DNA of 48,036 nucleotides from JALYOC01 sp036675345 (lineage in GTDB: Bacteria; Myxococcota; Myxococcia; Myxococcales; Myxococcaceae): the NCBI GenBank assembly GCA_036675345.1, contig JAKFFE010000025.1:1-48036 (forward strand). The letters are read 5' to 3'. Shown piece after piece: positions 15,903-26,312 of the stretch (the stretch's first letter is position 1; each line of letters begins with the position of its first letter). Both the position numbers and the translations under genes were made by a program. The notes below the pieces were generated by a model. The model saw only the letters and a list, made by a program, of their open reading frames with translations, made no database searches and was not told the DNA's origin.

Positions 15903-16760
15903 TCAAATGTGGAAGTCCAGGTCGTCCTTCCCCTTGCTGACCCGGGGGCGGACCTCGGTCTCGTGGCTGACCATGGAGAAGGCAGGCACGCTGTGGGTGA
16001 CCCAGGCGTTGCCGCCGATCACCGCGTCGTGGCCGATCACCGTCTTGCCTCCCAGGATGGTGGCGTTGGAGTAGACCACCACGTTGTCCTCCAGCGTGGG
16101 GTGCCGCTTCTGATCCTTGAGGGTCTTCTCCACCAGCAGGGCGCCCAGGGTCACCCCCTGGTACAGCTTCACCCCGTTGCCGATCACCGTGGTCTCGCCG
16201 ATCACCACCCCGGTGCCGTGGTCGATGAAGAAGCTGCGGCCAATCGTCGCCCCCGGATGGATGTCCACCCCGGTGTGGGCGTGGGCCTGCTCGGTCATCA
16301 GCCGCGGCACCAGCGGCACGCCCAGCAGGTGGAGCGCGTGCGCCAGCCGGAAGATGGCGATCGCATAGAACCCCGGATAGGTGAGGATCACCTCGTCCAC
16401 CGAGCGCGCCGCGGGATCCCCGTGGAAGATCGCCTCCGCGTCCGAGCGCAGCATCCGGTACACCTCCGGCAACGCGTCGAGGAACCGTTGGGGGACCGCG
16501 CTGCCGGTGGGGGTGTCCGCGCAGCTCTCCAGCGTGTAGATCAGCCGCTGCAGCGCCACCGCCAGGGTGGCCGCGTCCGCCTCCACCGCCTCCAGCGTCG
16601 GATCACCGCCGGCGGCCGGATAGAAGTGGGGGAACAGCAGCGCCAGGGCCCGCTGCGCGAACTCCTGCGCCGAGCTGCGCAGCTGCACCGGGTAGCAGTG
16701 GGACTGCCGGGCGGAGACCAGCTGACTGACGAAATCCGGGTTCAGGCGGGGCGGCGGCAT
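15903..16760 (-). CDS. cysE: Serine O-acetyltransferase
   Basis: Transfers acetyl from acetyl-CoA to serine, the first step of cysteine synthesis. About 285 residues, with an N-terminal alpha-helical domain (1-150) longer than in E. coli CysE and like the EpsC/plant-type subgroup. A left-handed beta-helix of hexapeptide repeats follows. The active-site segment is present: THTGVDIHPGA-like text with HTGVDIHPG, then FFIDHGTGVVIGET and the CoA-binding LYQGVTLGA. It ends in Ile (DLDFHI), the feature that docks into the CysK active site. The ATG at 16760 is chosen by protein quality; no purine-rich ribosome site is seen. Divergent from the GNAT gene and probably co-transcribed with cysK. Confidence 0.93.
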   Translation of the reverse strand: MPPPRLNPDFVSQLVSARQSHCYPVQLRSSAQEFAQRALALLFPHFYPAAGGDPTLEAVEADAATLAVALQRLIYTLESCADTPTGSAVPQRFLDALPEVYRMLRSDAEAIFHGDPAARSVDEVILTYPGFYAIAIFRLAHALHLLGVPLVPRLMTEQAHAHTGVDIHPGATIGRSFFIDHGTGVVIGETTVIGNGVKLYQGVTLGALLVEKTLKDQKRHPTLEDNVVVYSNATILGGKTVIGHDAVIGGNAWVTHSVPAFSMVSHETEVRPRVSKGKDDLDFHI

Positions 16761-16853
16761 GGGAAGGGGGCGCAGCGTGACGCGGTGCGCCGAGATGTTC
16801 AATAAGGCGGTGGCCCGTTTCTTCGCAACCTTCCCACCGGTATGGATTGAACG

Positions 16854-17423
16854 ATGAGTCCGCTGACCTTCGAGCCCCCTCCCGCGCTGACCACCCCCCG
16901 GCTGCTGCTGCGCGGGCTGCGAGAGGAGGACGCCACCGCCCTGTTCCGGATGTACGCTGAACCGCAGAGCGCCCGCTTCATGGCCCGGGCACCGATGGTG
17001 CTGGTGGACGAGATGCGGACCAAGCTGCGGATCGACCTGGAGGAGGCCCGGCGGGGGGACGCGGTGCGGTGGGTGCTGGTGGAGCAGTCCAGCGGCGCGG
17101 TGGTCGGATACCTGGGACTCTTCCGCTGGAGCCAGCGGAACCGCTGCGCCGAGGTGGGCTACGTGCTGGCCCGCGAGCACTGGCGCCGGGGCTTGATGAA
17201 GGAGGCCCTGCCGGTGGCGGTGCGCTTCGCCTTCGAACAGATGAAGCTGCACCGGCTGGAGGCGCTGGTGGATCCCACCAACCTCCCCTCGGTGCGACTG
17301 CTGGAGAGCGTCGGGTTGCGGCAGGAGGGAGTGCTGCGCGAACGGGGGCTGGTCTCCGAGGGGACCTACGCCGACGCGCTGATCCTGGGGCTGCTGGAGC
17401 AGGAGTTCCAGGGCCGCGGGTGA
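16854..17423 (+). CDS. GNAT family N-acetyltransferase (RimJ/RimL-like)
   Basis: A 189-residue acetyl-CoA-dependent N-acetyltransferase of the RimJ/RimL subgroup, whose members acetylate protein N termini or small amines. Typical signs are the opening LTTPRLLLRGLREEDA, the strand GYLGLFRW, AEVGYVLAREHWRRGLMKEAL (the acetyl-CoA loop with R-x-x-G) and NLPSVRLLESVGLRQEG followed by the usual closing strand DALILGLLEQEF. No signal peptide. The ATG has no strong ribosome site. The substrate is not predictable. Confidence 0.9.
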   Translation: MSPLTFEPPPALTTPRLLLRGLREEDATALFRMYAEPQSARFMARAPMVLVDEMRTKLRIDLEEARRGDAVRWVLVEQSSGAVVGYLGLFRWSQRNRCAEVGYVLAREHWRRGLMKEALPVAVRFAFEQMKLHRLEALVDPTNLPSVRLLESVGLRQEGVLRERGLVSEGTYADALILGLLEQEFQGRG

Positions 17424-17527
17424 GCGGGGTCTTACGTCCCGGTCCGCATTTTCCGAAACCGCGCGAACAGCAGGCCTAGGGGAATTTACGGATCCAGCCG
17501 GGGCGCCCACCTGCGTAACATCGGCCC

Positions 17528-19084
17528 GTGGAGATCGTCGTCTGTCCCAACTGTGGTGCGAACGCCTCGTCCGAAGACTTCACCTGCGCGGCGTGCTCGG
17601 TGATCCTCAACGCCGCGGCGCTGGAAGATGAACCGGTGAGCCTGGTGGAGGCGCTGCTCTCGCCCACCAACTCCGGGATCCACCACTCGGGCGCGGTGGC
17701 GGATGACCGGAGCGCCGACGTCACCGTGCGCGGCACCGTGCTGATGGACGAGTTCACCGTGCCCCACCTGCTGGTGGGCGTGGAGGTGGCGCTGCAGCCG
17801 CTGCACCCGTTCGAGGCCTACGTCGCCTCCTTCATCGACGGGCGCAACTCGGTTCCGCAGATCGCCCAGGCGGCGGAGATCTCCAACCTGGAGGCGATGG
17901 CCATCCTCCGGACCCTGGCCTTCCGGAACGTGGTGCGGCTGGATCGCGACGAGCAGCGCCCCCTGGGGCTGGCCCCCGAGCTGGACGAGGAGCCACGCAC
18001 CGACGCCGAGGGGCTGTCCGAAGAAGAGGTGCAGTCGGTGCTGCAGGCCAACGGGCTGGCACAGCCGGAGAACCCGGAGCAGCTGCGGGCGAGGCTGCTG
18101 GAGGCGGACGACTTCCCTTCCCTGCCGCCGCCCGCGGACGACGACGACGACGACGACGACGAGCCGCTGGCTCCCCCCGCGCCCGCAGCTTCTTCGCCGG
18201 CCTCCTCCGGTCAGAAGGCGATGCTGCAGGCAGGCCCCGGCGCGTTGGCCAGCGCGGCCCGGGCTGCCCGGGGCACCCCGCCCTCCGGCGTCTCCTCCAC
18301 CCGGGCAGGCGGCTCCACCCCTCCGGGAGGGGTCCGGGGGACTCCGTGGCCTTCGCCTCCGCGCGGCACCGCCTCGGCGGGCGCCCTCCCCGGTGTCGGC
18401 CCGTCCACCCCAGCCGCTGGCTCGCTCCACTCCCGCCCCACGGGGACTCCCGCTGCCTCCTGGAGCGACTCCCGTCCGTCCGGCACGCCCGCGGCCTCCT
18501 CGAGCGACTCCCGCCCTACGGGCACTCCCGCGGCATCCTCGATCCACTCCCGCCCCGCGGGGACTCCCGCAGCCGCCTCGATCCACTCCCGCCCGTCGGG
18601 CACGCCCGCGGCCGCCTCGATCCACTCCCGCCCGTCGGGCACTCCCTCCGCCGGTTCCGGCGCAGTGGGCAGCTCCCGTCCGGGCGGCACTCCCGCCGCA
18701 GGATCTTCGCCCTCCCCCCGCCCGGCGCCGCTGCAGGATCGGCCGGTCCCGTACCAGGCCTCCCAGAGCATCGAGTACACCCTGGAGCGCGCCATCTCCC
18801 TGGAGCGGCGCGGCGATCAGGAGGGAGCGATCTACGTGCTCAAGAAGGCGATCGCCCAGTCGAAGAACGCCGCCCCGCTCTACAACAAGCTGGCCCTGGC
18901 GCTGGTCAAGCGCAGGGAGTTCGCCGAGGCGGTGAGCCTGCTGGAGAAGGCGGTGGCCATCGCCCCCGAGGAGAGCAGCTACCAGCAGAACCTGTACAAG
19001 GTGATGGGCCTGACCGCCTCGCTGGGCAAGGGCGACAAGAGCGACAAGGGCGGCGTCCTCTCCAAGCTGCTCGGCCGCAAGTAA
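17528..19084 (+). CDS. Zinc-ribbon, repeat-linker and TPR protein
   Basis: Modular 518-residue protein, likely a scaffold; no enzyme motif. It begins with a zinc ribbon (C-x2-C-x10-C-x2-C, residues 6-22), followed by a helical winged-helix-like segment around 95-140 (HPFEAYVASFIDGRNSV, LEAMAILRTLAFRNVVRL). A run of eight Asp near residue 200 leads into a long Pro/Ser/Thr linker with about seven 13-residue repeats of the type SRPSGTPAAASIH. The C terminus (about 410-510) has two to three TPR helices (ERRGDQEGAIYVLKKAI). GTG start at 17528. I do not recognise a named family. Such linkers usually separate a sensing head from a TPR interaction module. Confidence 0.8.
   Translation: MEIVVCPNCGANASSEDFTCAACSVILNAAALEDEPVSLVEALLSPTNSGIHHSGAVADDRSADVTVRGTVLMDEFTVPHLLVGVEVALQPLHPFEAYVASFIDGRNSVPQIAQAAEISNLEAMAILRTLAFRNVVRLDRDEQRPLGLAPELDEEPRTDAEGLSEEEVQSVLQANGLAQPENPEQLRARLLEADDFPSLPPPADDDDDDDDEPLAPPAPAASSPASSGQKAMLQAGPGALASAARAARGTPPSGVSSTRAGGSTPPGGVRGTPWPSPPRGTASAGALPGVGPSTPAAGSLHSRPTGTPAASWSDSRPSGTPAASSSDSRPTGTPAASSIHSRPAGTPAAASIHSRPSGTPAAASIHSRPSGTPSAGSGAVGSSRPGGTPAAGSSPSPRPAPLQDRPVPYQASQSIEYTLERAISLERRGDQEGAIYVLKKAIAQSKNAAPLYNKLALALVKRREFAEAVSLLEKAVAIAPEESSYQQNLYKVMGLTASLGKGDKSDKGGVLSKLLGRK
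18420..18660 (+). repeat. In-frame 39-bp repeats inside the TPR protein gene
   Basis: Successive 39-bp units encode 13-residue repeats with the core SRP-x-GTPAA. They differ mostly at third positions and in the Ala/Ser residues. Six to seven copies are recognisable, with the central ones almost identical (CACTCCCGCCCGTCGGGCAC recurs). The frame is kept throughout, so the array is under coding constraint. Copy number is likely to vary between strains. Confidence 0.75.
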
Positions 19085-19101
19085 CCCCGCAAAGACCTCG
19101 A

Positions 19102-19130
19102 CCCCCGGAGAGCTCATCGCTCCCCGGGGG
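19102..19130. terminator. Bidirectional terminator-like hairpin
   Basis: CCCCCGGAGAGC (19102-19113) pairs with GCTCCCCGGGGG (19119-19130), a 12-bp stem with a single mismatch and a 5-nt loop. It lies in the 75-bp gap between the convergent TPR-protein and porin genes. There is no clear T-run, so termination efficiency is uncertain. Confidence 0.5.
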
Positions 19131-19159
19131 CCGAAGACCGCTTGGGCAATCGCTTGGAC

Positions 19160-20452
19160 CTAGAAGGTGGCCTGGAACATCAGCCGCGCGTTGACCACGT
19201 TCTGCCGGGCCACGGTTCCGGCCGCCGGGACCCCCGCCGCGCCCGGGCGCAGCAGGCTGGCCTGGTCCGGCTGGTCGGTGAGGACGTACGAACCCACCCC
19301 GGTCTCGGTCACCACCGGGACGTCCATCATGATCGGCAGGTCCGCCACGATGCGGGTGCCCTTGCTGAACCACCAGGTCGCCGCGGGGGTGACCTCGTGG
19401 AAGCGCTTGGCACCGGTGACCAGCGCGCCGCCCACGGTCATGTCCGCGTCCGGCTGCACGATGGCGTAGCGGGCCGCCAGCTCCAGGCTGTTCCAGGTGT
19501 AGCCGACCTGGGCCCGGCCACCGATCATCCCCACCTCACCGTAGGTGTTCTGGTACCGGCCGTAGTTGAACTCCAGCTGGCTGTTGAAGACGCCGGGGCC
19601 GGCGGCGAAGCGGACCGCGGCGTCGAACCCGGCCTGGAGGATGTCACCGCGCTCCACCGGCTTCTGGCTCAGGAAGGGGTTGTAGTTGGTGTTGGTGTAC
19701 AGCGGCCGTTCACCCAGGCGCACCGACAGCACGGTGCTGTGACCGATCTGCGAGTCCTGCATGTAGGCCACGTTGCCGTAGACCGCGAAGTCGGTGCCGC
19801 CGTCGTAGGCCTTGGGCTCGGCAAACGCGTTCTCATACAGCCCGTTGTCGTAGCCGAGGCGGGCGTTGACCATCGGGACCCCCAGCACCAGCGGGATGTA
19901 GCGCTCGGGGACGTTGCGTCCACCGCCCGAGAAGAGGCCGGCCGCGGCCTTGAAGCCTGCCACGTCGGTCATCGCCGCCACGCCGTAGTCCCGGCCGATC
20001 CGGAAGGCCAGGTTGTTGAGCGAGCGGTCCTCGAAGGCCACCACTCCCGAGTCGGTCAGACGCTCGAGGCTGTAGGGGACCTTGAACTGGCCGGCGCGGA
20101 TCCAGGTGTTCTCGTTGACGAACTTCAGCGGGGCGTCCACGTACATGTCCAGCAGGCCCAGGGTGATGCCGGGGCTGGGCGCCTTCACCTCGTCCTCGCC
20201 GCCGAAGGCCAGGTTCATCGTGTACTTGAAGCCGGCGACATCGCCGTTCACGCCCAGGCGTGCTTGCCGCAGGTACATGAAGGCGCGCAGATCGTCGCGC
20301 ACCGAGTCGTCCAGGCTTTGCAGGTGGCCAAGCAGCTGCAGCCGGCCGGTGACGTTCATGTTGAACGTGTCACCGCGCACGACCTCCGCGGCAAACACGG
20401 TCGGAGCGGCGAACAGGCTGACTGCCGCAAGCAGTGAGACGATGCGCTTCAT
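19160..20452 (-). CDS. OprO/OprP-like outer-membrane porin
   Basis: A 430-residue outer-membrane beta-barrel with a clear signal peptide (MKRIVSLLAAVSLFAAPTVFA, cleavage after FAA or VFA). The mature part shows alternating amphipathic strands and the segments FMYLRQARLGVNGDVAGFKYTMN and IRAGQFKVPYSLERLTDS, which I associate with phosphate-selective porin O/P family proteins. It ends with a C-terminal phenylalanine (LMFQATF), the outer-membrane assembly signal. ATG at 20452 is supported by GGAGAGGAGAAGC upstream. Phosphate specificity cannot be claimed; myxobacterial members may be general porins. Its upstream region is the long gap of 430 bp before pgm. Confidence 0.85.
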   Translation of the reverse strand: MKRIVSLLAAVSLFAAPTVFAAEVVRGDTFNMNVTGRLQLLGHLQSLDDSVRDDLRAFMYLRQARLGVNGDVAGFKYTMNLAFGGEDEVKAPSPGITLGLLDMYVDAPLKFVNENTWIRAGQFKVPYSLERLTDSGVVAFEDRSLNNLAFRIGRDYGVAAMTDVAGFKAAAGLFSGGGRNVPERYIPLVLGVPMVNARLGYDNGLYENAFAEPKAYDGGTDFAVYGNVAYMQDSQIGHSTVLSVRLGERPLYTNTNYNPFLSQKPVERGDILQAGFDAAVRFAAGPGVFNSQLEFNYGRYQNTYGEVGMIGGRAQVGYTWNSLELAARYAIVQPDADMTVGGALVTGAKRFHEVTPAATWWFSKGTRIVADLPIMMDVPVVTETGVGSYVLTDQPDQASLLRPGAAGVPAAGTVARQNVVNARLMFQATF

Positions 20453-20882
20453 GGTGCTTCTCCTCTCCTCCGGTGGGTGCGGCAAGCCGCCGAGCGGCGG
20501 GGAAGAGGCCCCGCTCGATGTTGGGAATCGTTTCGGAAGGGCCTTTTCCACGGTTCGTGCCAACGCCCGCTTTGCCCTCCGCGGGAGCCCGGATCACCCG
20601 CTTGAGCGGGGCGGCCACGGGTCACTCTCCGAGGAGAAACGACAAGTTGCCCCCGGGGACGCGCGCCTCAACCCGCACCGGCGACAGAGGGAGGAGCCTT
20701 GGGGGCATTTCCGCAGGAACTGCATCCAGGGCGGAGGCCGCGAAGATCGTGCGCTCCACCCGGTTTTCTCTGTGGTTCCGGCAGGTTCCTTGGGGCGCCA
20801 CGGACGTGGGCGCCGACCTCAAGGAGCCGTCGGTCAGCCGGGCCAGTGAGGTCCCCGGCTGGGTCCGGCAGCGGCCTGCTGG
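20453..20882. other. Intergenic region, porin upstream region
   Basis: A 430-bp stretch without a convincing gene; short open frames here have noise-like composition. It should hold the porin promoter (reading leftward). At its right edge CCGGCAG (20865-20871) and CTGCTGG (20876-20882) form a stem directly after the phosphoglucomutase stop, a possible terminator. No strong -10/-35 pair was found by eye. Confidence 0.5.
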
Positions 20883-22520
<1,638 letters not shown>

Positions 22521-22589
22521 GGGACGATGATCGTCCACCGAGCGCAAAACGCCAGCGGGTCACCCCGGATCGTTGCCGGCGCTACAGCT

Positions 22590-23738
22590 TCAGCTTCCGG
22601 AGCCTGCGGGCTCGACCTCCCGCCACCAGGGGTCGACCGGCTGCGAGCTGGGGATCCCCATCGGCACCCCCAGCCGGGGGGTGAGCAGCCGGAACCCCTT
22701 CTCCTCCGCCAGGGTCTTGAGCCGCTCTCCCGGCTCCTGCCAGGGGTGCAGGCCCAGGTTGAAGGTGCCCCAGTGGATGGGGATCAGCGGCCCCCCGCCC
22801 AGCATCCCCAGCGCCTCCACCGCCCCGTCCGGCCCCAGGTGGATGTCGCCCCAGCTGGGATGGTAGGCGCCCACCTCCAGCATCACCGCGTCAAACGGCC
22901 CCTCCCGCTTCCCGATCTCGGTGAACTGGGGGGTCAGGCCGGTGTCCCCGGAGAAGTAGACCCGGTGCTGTGGGGTCTTGATCACCCAGGAGGTCCACAG
23001 GGTCTGGTTGCGATCAAACAGCCCCCGCCCGGAGAAGTGCCGGCAGGGGGTGGAGACCAGGGTCAGGCTCTTGCCGGGCGGGGTGACGCTGCCCCACCAG
23101 TCCAGCTCGTGGATCTGCTCCGGGGGCACCCCCCACCGCTGCAGGTGGTCGCGGATCCCCAGGGGAACGAAGAACGGGACCCCGCGCCGCGCCAGCGCCT
23201 CGATCGATCCCATGTCCAGGTGGTCGTAGTGGTCATGGGAGATCACCACCGCGTCCAGCGGGGGCAGCTCCTCGATCGGGGTGGGCGGGCGGTGGAACCG
23301 CTTCGGGCCCACCATCGAGGAGGGGGAGGCGCGCTCTCCCCACACCGGATCGGTCAGCACCCGGTACCCGTCGATCTCCACCAGCATCGTGGAGTGCCCC
23401 AGCCAGGTGATCCGCAGCCCGCCGGGCGGTGGCTGGGCCCACCCGGGCTGGGGATCGGAGACAGGGATCGGCACCGTCGGCTCCCGCCGCGGATCGTCCC
23501 GCAGGAACTCCATCATCACCTCGAAGCTGGGGGTGAAGTTCTCCTTGGGGACCACGTTGTCGAACTTCCCGTCCACGTACCGGGATTGCAGCGCCAGGGC
23601 CGCCAGCCGCGCCTCCTCGGCGCTGCCGCCCAGGGTCCGTCCGCCGGAGGTGGTGGCCAGGGCCCCGATCATCCCCAGCAGGGACAGGCCCACCCCCACC
23701 AACCCCAGCCGTCCCAGCCACTTCCGCACGCTCGCCAT
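22590..23738 (-). CDS. MBL-fold metallo-hydrolase, NAPE-PLD-like
   Basis: A 382-residue protein with an N-terminal hydrophobic anchor or signal (LGRLGLVGVGLSLLGMIGAL) and a metallo-beta-lactamase fold. The opening strand is RITWLGHSTMLVEIDG, the metal motif SHDHYDHLD and a later ligand region VYFSGDTGLTP. The C-terminal IPIHWGTFNLG supplies the last histidine. This set is characteristic of the UlaG/NAPE-PLD group, which includes phosphodiesterases acting on phospholipids. With a membrane anchor, action on envelope lipids is plausible but unproven. It begins with ATG at 23738, divergent from the DEAD-box gene, and lies just upstream of pgm on the same strand. Confidence 0.9.
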   Translation of the reverse strand: MASVRKWLGRLGLVGVGLSLLGMIGALATTSGGRTLGGSAEEARLAALALQSRYVDGKFDNVVPKENFTPSFEVMMEFLRDDPRREPTVPIPVSDPQPGWAQPPPGGLRITWLGHSTMLVEIDGYRVLTDPVWGERASPSSMVGPKRFHRPPTPIEELPPLDAVVISHDHYDHLDMGSIEALARRGVPFFVPLGIRDHLQRWGVPPEQIHELDWWGSVTPPGKSLTLVSTPCRHFSGRGLFDRNQTLWTSWVIKTPQHRVYFSGDTGLTPQFTEIGKREGPFDAVMLEVGAYHPSWGDIHLGPDGAVEALGMLGGGPLIPIHWGTFNLGLHPWQEPGERLKTLAEEKGFRLLTPRLGVPMGIPSSQPVDPWWREVEPAGSGS

Positions 23739-23910
23739 TGGTGCGCTTGGCTAACCGCTGCGGGTGCAGGCCGCAACCTCCCCTGACGGAAGGAGGGGTC
23801 ATCCGCGGTAGCAGCAGCGCTGTCCATTGGAGCAGGCGAACCCTCCGTGGGGAGTTCTGGGCGCAGACAAGTTCAACACCCTGCCCGCTTAGCGCCTATA
23901 CATTGACCCC

Positions 23911-25683
23911 ATGGCGTCCGAACCGACCGACACCGAAGCACCCTCCTCCGCCCCTTCCGACGCGCCCGAGATCAACGCCTTCCAGGCGCTGGGCCTCAAC
24001 GCCTCGCTCGTCCAGTCGCTTGCTGCCCTGGGCTACGAAGAGCCGACCCCCATCCAGCGGGACGCCATCCCCCACCTGCTGGGCGGGCGGGACGTGCTGG
24101 GGCAGGCGGCCACCGGCACCGGCAAGACCGCCGCGTTTGCCCTGCCGCTCTTGCAGCTGCTGGAGGCGGGCAAGTGCGGCCCGTTCGAGACCTCGGCGCT
24201 GATCCTGGTCCCCACCCGCGAGCTGGCGATGCAGGTCGCCGAGGCGGTGTACTCCTACGGCAAGGTGCTGGACATCAGCGTGCTGCCTGTCTACGGCGGG
24301 CAGGAGTTCACCCAGCAGGTGACCCGGCTCAAGCGGGGGATCGACGTGATCGTCGCCACCCCGGGCCGCGCCCTGGACCACCTGCGCCGCAAGACCCTCA
24401 AGCTGGACAAGGTCCGCAGCGTGGTGCTGGACGAGGCCGACGAGATGCTGGACCTGGGCTTCGCCGAGGACCTGGAGGCGATCCTCTCCCAGCTGCCTCC
24501 TCAACGTCAGACCGCGCTGTTCTCCGCCACCCTCCCCCCGCGGATCGCCGGGATCGCCGAACGGCACCTGAAGAACCCGGTGCGGATCCAGATCGCCCGG
24601 GAGAAGCCGATCGCCGGGGAGGTCCCCCGGGTGCGCCAGACCGCGTACATCGTGGCCCGCAACCAGAAGGGCTTCGCCCTGCGGCGCCTGCTGGACTCCG
24701 AGGACATCAAGAGCGCGATCATCTTCTGCCGCACCCGCACCGAGGTGGACGAGCTGACCGACGCCCTGCTGGCGCTGGGCGCCCGCGCCGAACCGCTGCA
24801 CGGCGGCATGACCCAGGAGCAGCGCGAGCGGGTGCTCAAGCGGTTCCGCGGGGAGAAGGCGGATCTGCTGGTGGCCACCGACGTGGCCGCCCGCGGCCTG
24901 CACGTGGACAAGCTGTCCCACGTGTTCAACTACGACCTGCCCACCGCCCCGGAGGCCTACGTGCACCGGATCGGCCGCACCGGCCGCGCCGGCAGCGAGG
25001 GGGTGGCGATCAGCCTGGTGGAGCCGCGCGAGCGCCGGCTGCTGGGCAACATCGAGCGGCTCACCCGCCAGAAGATCGAGATCGCCCAGCTGCCCACCGT
25101 GGAGGACCTGGAGGCGCGCAAGCTGGAGCAGCTGCGCGAGTCCCTGCGCGCGGTGATCGACAACGGCGAGCTGGACGCCTACCGCGGCGTGGTGGAGGCC
25201 CTGGCCCGCGAGTACCCGCTGCAGGACGTGGCCGCCGCGGCGGTGAAGCTGGGCCACCTGGGCGCCACCCCGCCGGAGGCCCCGGTGGAGGAGGCTCCGG
25301 CCGCCGCCGCCCACGCCCCTTCCGCCCCCGGCGGCATGGGCGAGGAGGCCGGCAAGGTGCGGCTGTTCATCAACCAGGGCCGGATGGCAGGCGTTCGCCC
25401 CGGAGACATCGTGGGGATGCTGGCCAACGAGGCCAACGTGCCCGGCGCCGACGTGGGCGCGATCGAGATCCACGATCGCCACTCCACCGTGGAGGTGAAG
25501 GAGCGTTACGCCGACCCGGCGATCGAGGCGCTCAAGGACGCCACCCTCCGCGGCAAGCGGGTGAAGCTGGAGCGCGATCGCGGACCGATCAAGCGGTCTC
25601 CCCCGTCCGACGCCCGGCCTCCCCGGGCCCGGGACGACGAGCGTCCCCGCACCTCCCACCGTCCGCCCCGCGGCCGGGACTAG
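23911..25683 (+). CDS. DEAD-box RNA helicase, DeaD/CsdA-like
   Basis: ATP-dependent RNA helicase, 590 residues. The core shows the Q motif (FQALGLNASLVQSLAALGYEEPTPIQ region), Walker A in ATGTGKTAAF, PTREL, TPGR, DEAD in VVLDEADEML, SAT in FSATLPP and HRIGRTGRAG. After a short Ala/Pro linker follows a DbpA-type RNA-binding domain (about residues 475-560: VRLFINQGRMAGVRPGDIVG, AIEIHDRHSTVEV) and a basic Arg/Pro-rich tail. This is the DeaD architecture used in ribosome assembly and cold adaptation. No ribosome site precedes the ATG. A TATACA at 23897-23902 would place transcription start close to it, so a leaderless mRNA is possible. Confidence 0.93.
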   Translation: MASEPTDTEAPSSAPSDAPEINAFQALGLNASLVQSLAALGYEEPTPIQRDAIPHLLGGRDVLGQAATGTGKTAAFALPLLQLLEAGKCGPFETSALILVPTRELAMQVAEAVYSYGKVLDISVLPVYGGQEFTQQVTRLKRGIDVIVATPGRALDHLRRKTLKLDKVRSVVLDEADEMLDLGFAEDLEAILSQLPPQRQTALFSATLPPRIAGIAERHLKNPVRIQIAREKPIAGEVPRVRQTAYIVARNQKGFALRRLLDSEDIKSAIIFCRTRTEVDELTDALLALGARAEPLHGGMTQEQRERVLKRFRGEKADLLVATDVAARGLHVDKLSHVFNYDLPTAPEAYVHRIGRTGRAGSEGVAISLVEPRERRLLGNIERLTRQKIEIAQLPTVEDLEARKLEQLRESLRAVIDNGELDAYRGVVEALAREYPLQDVAAAAVKLGHLGATPPEAPVEEAPAAAAHAPSAPGGMGEEAGKVRLFINQGRMAGVRPGDIVGMLANEANVPGADVGAIEIHDRHSTVEVKERYADPAIEALKDATLRGKRVKLERDRGPIKRSPPSDARPPRARDDERPRTSHRPPRGRD

Positions 25684-25702
25684 CCGCCGCAGGGAAGGCG
25701 CG

Positions 25703-25725
25703 GCGGAGCTGGCCTCCAGCTCCGC
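25703..25725. terminator. Perfect hairpin between convergent genes
   Basis: GCGGAGCTGG (25703-25712) pairs perfectly with CCAGCTCCGC (25716-25725) around a 3-nt loop, in the 45-bp gap between the DEAD-box gene and the beta-barrel gene. No T-run follows on either strand. The position suggests a shared terminator. Confidence 0.5.
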
Positions 25726-25728
25726 TGC

Positions 25729-26295
25729 CTAGAAGGCGTAGCCCACCGCCAGCCGCAGCCCGAAGGCGGGGGCGACGGTGCCGTAGGTATTGATCTGGCG
25801 GTAGCCGACCCCCACGCTGCCTCCCAGCTCCAGCAAGAACCCGTTTCGGTCCAGCGCCCCGGTGTCCCGGGCACTGGCGCGCACGAAGGTGTAGCCCGCC
25901 TGCAGCTGTGCCGAGCCCGAGGCGCCGACCAGATGGCCGACGCCTGTTTCCTGACCCTCGCCGTAGCCGCCGGTCAACTTCCCGCCCAACCACAAACCGT
26001 TCACCGCCCCGGCGAACGGGAAGTAGCGGAGCCCCGCCTCCATTCCCAGGCCCAGGGAGTTCCACAGGTAGGTCCCGGAGGGATTGACGTGGAAGGCCAG
26101 GGTCGGGCTGAGGGCCCGGGTGTAGTTCAGGTCCAGGGCGATCCCCCCCACCATCAGGCTGGCGAAGTTCAGCAGATTGAAGGAGAGGCTGTTCTGGGCG
26201 CCGATCGGCAGGGGCGCCGCGGGTTCAGCGTCCTGCGCCCGAGCCAAAGGGGCCAGGAGCAACGCGGAGAGCAGCAGCGAACGCAAAGCGCGCAT
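25729..26295 (-). CDS. Outer-membrane beta-barrel protein, paralogue 2
   Basis: About 188 residues. It has a signal peptide (MRALRSLLLSALLLAPLARAQ, cleavage after ARA), then an eight-strand-type barrel with repeated Gly/aromatic strands (LDLNYTRALSPTLAFHV, GLRYFPFAGAVNGLWLGGK, LQAGYTFV). It ends in a C-terminal Phe (LRLAVGYAF), typical of BAM-inserted proteins. The internal pattern resembles small OmpA/OmpW-like barrels, but I assign no family. Start ATG 26295 has GGAAAGG about eight bases upstream; an ATG two codons earlier is less well placed. It lies 17 nt after the stop of its closely related neighbour, so the pair is an operon from tandem duplication. Confidence 0.8.
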   Translation of the reverse strand: MRALRSLLLSALLLAPLARAQDAEPAAPLPIGAQNSLSFNLLNFASLMVGGIALDLNYTRALSPTLAFHVNPSGTYLWNSLGLGMEAGLRYFPFAGAVNGLWLGGKLTGGYGEGQETGVGHLVGASGSAQLQAGYTFVRASARDTGALDRNGFLLELGGSVGVGYRQINTYGTVAPAFGLRLAVGYAF

Positions 26296-26312
26296 GGGCA
26301 TGCCTTTCCCGC

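Noticed and set aside
20535..20563. Possible sigma-54 promoter upstream of the porin (TTGGCACG on the minus strand)
   Set aside because: The -24 half fits, but the -12 half reads GTGGAA instead of TTGCA and lacks the key GC, so it is not supported.
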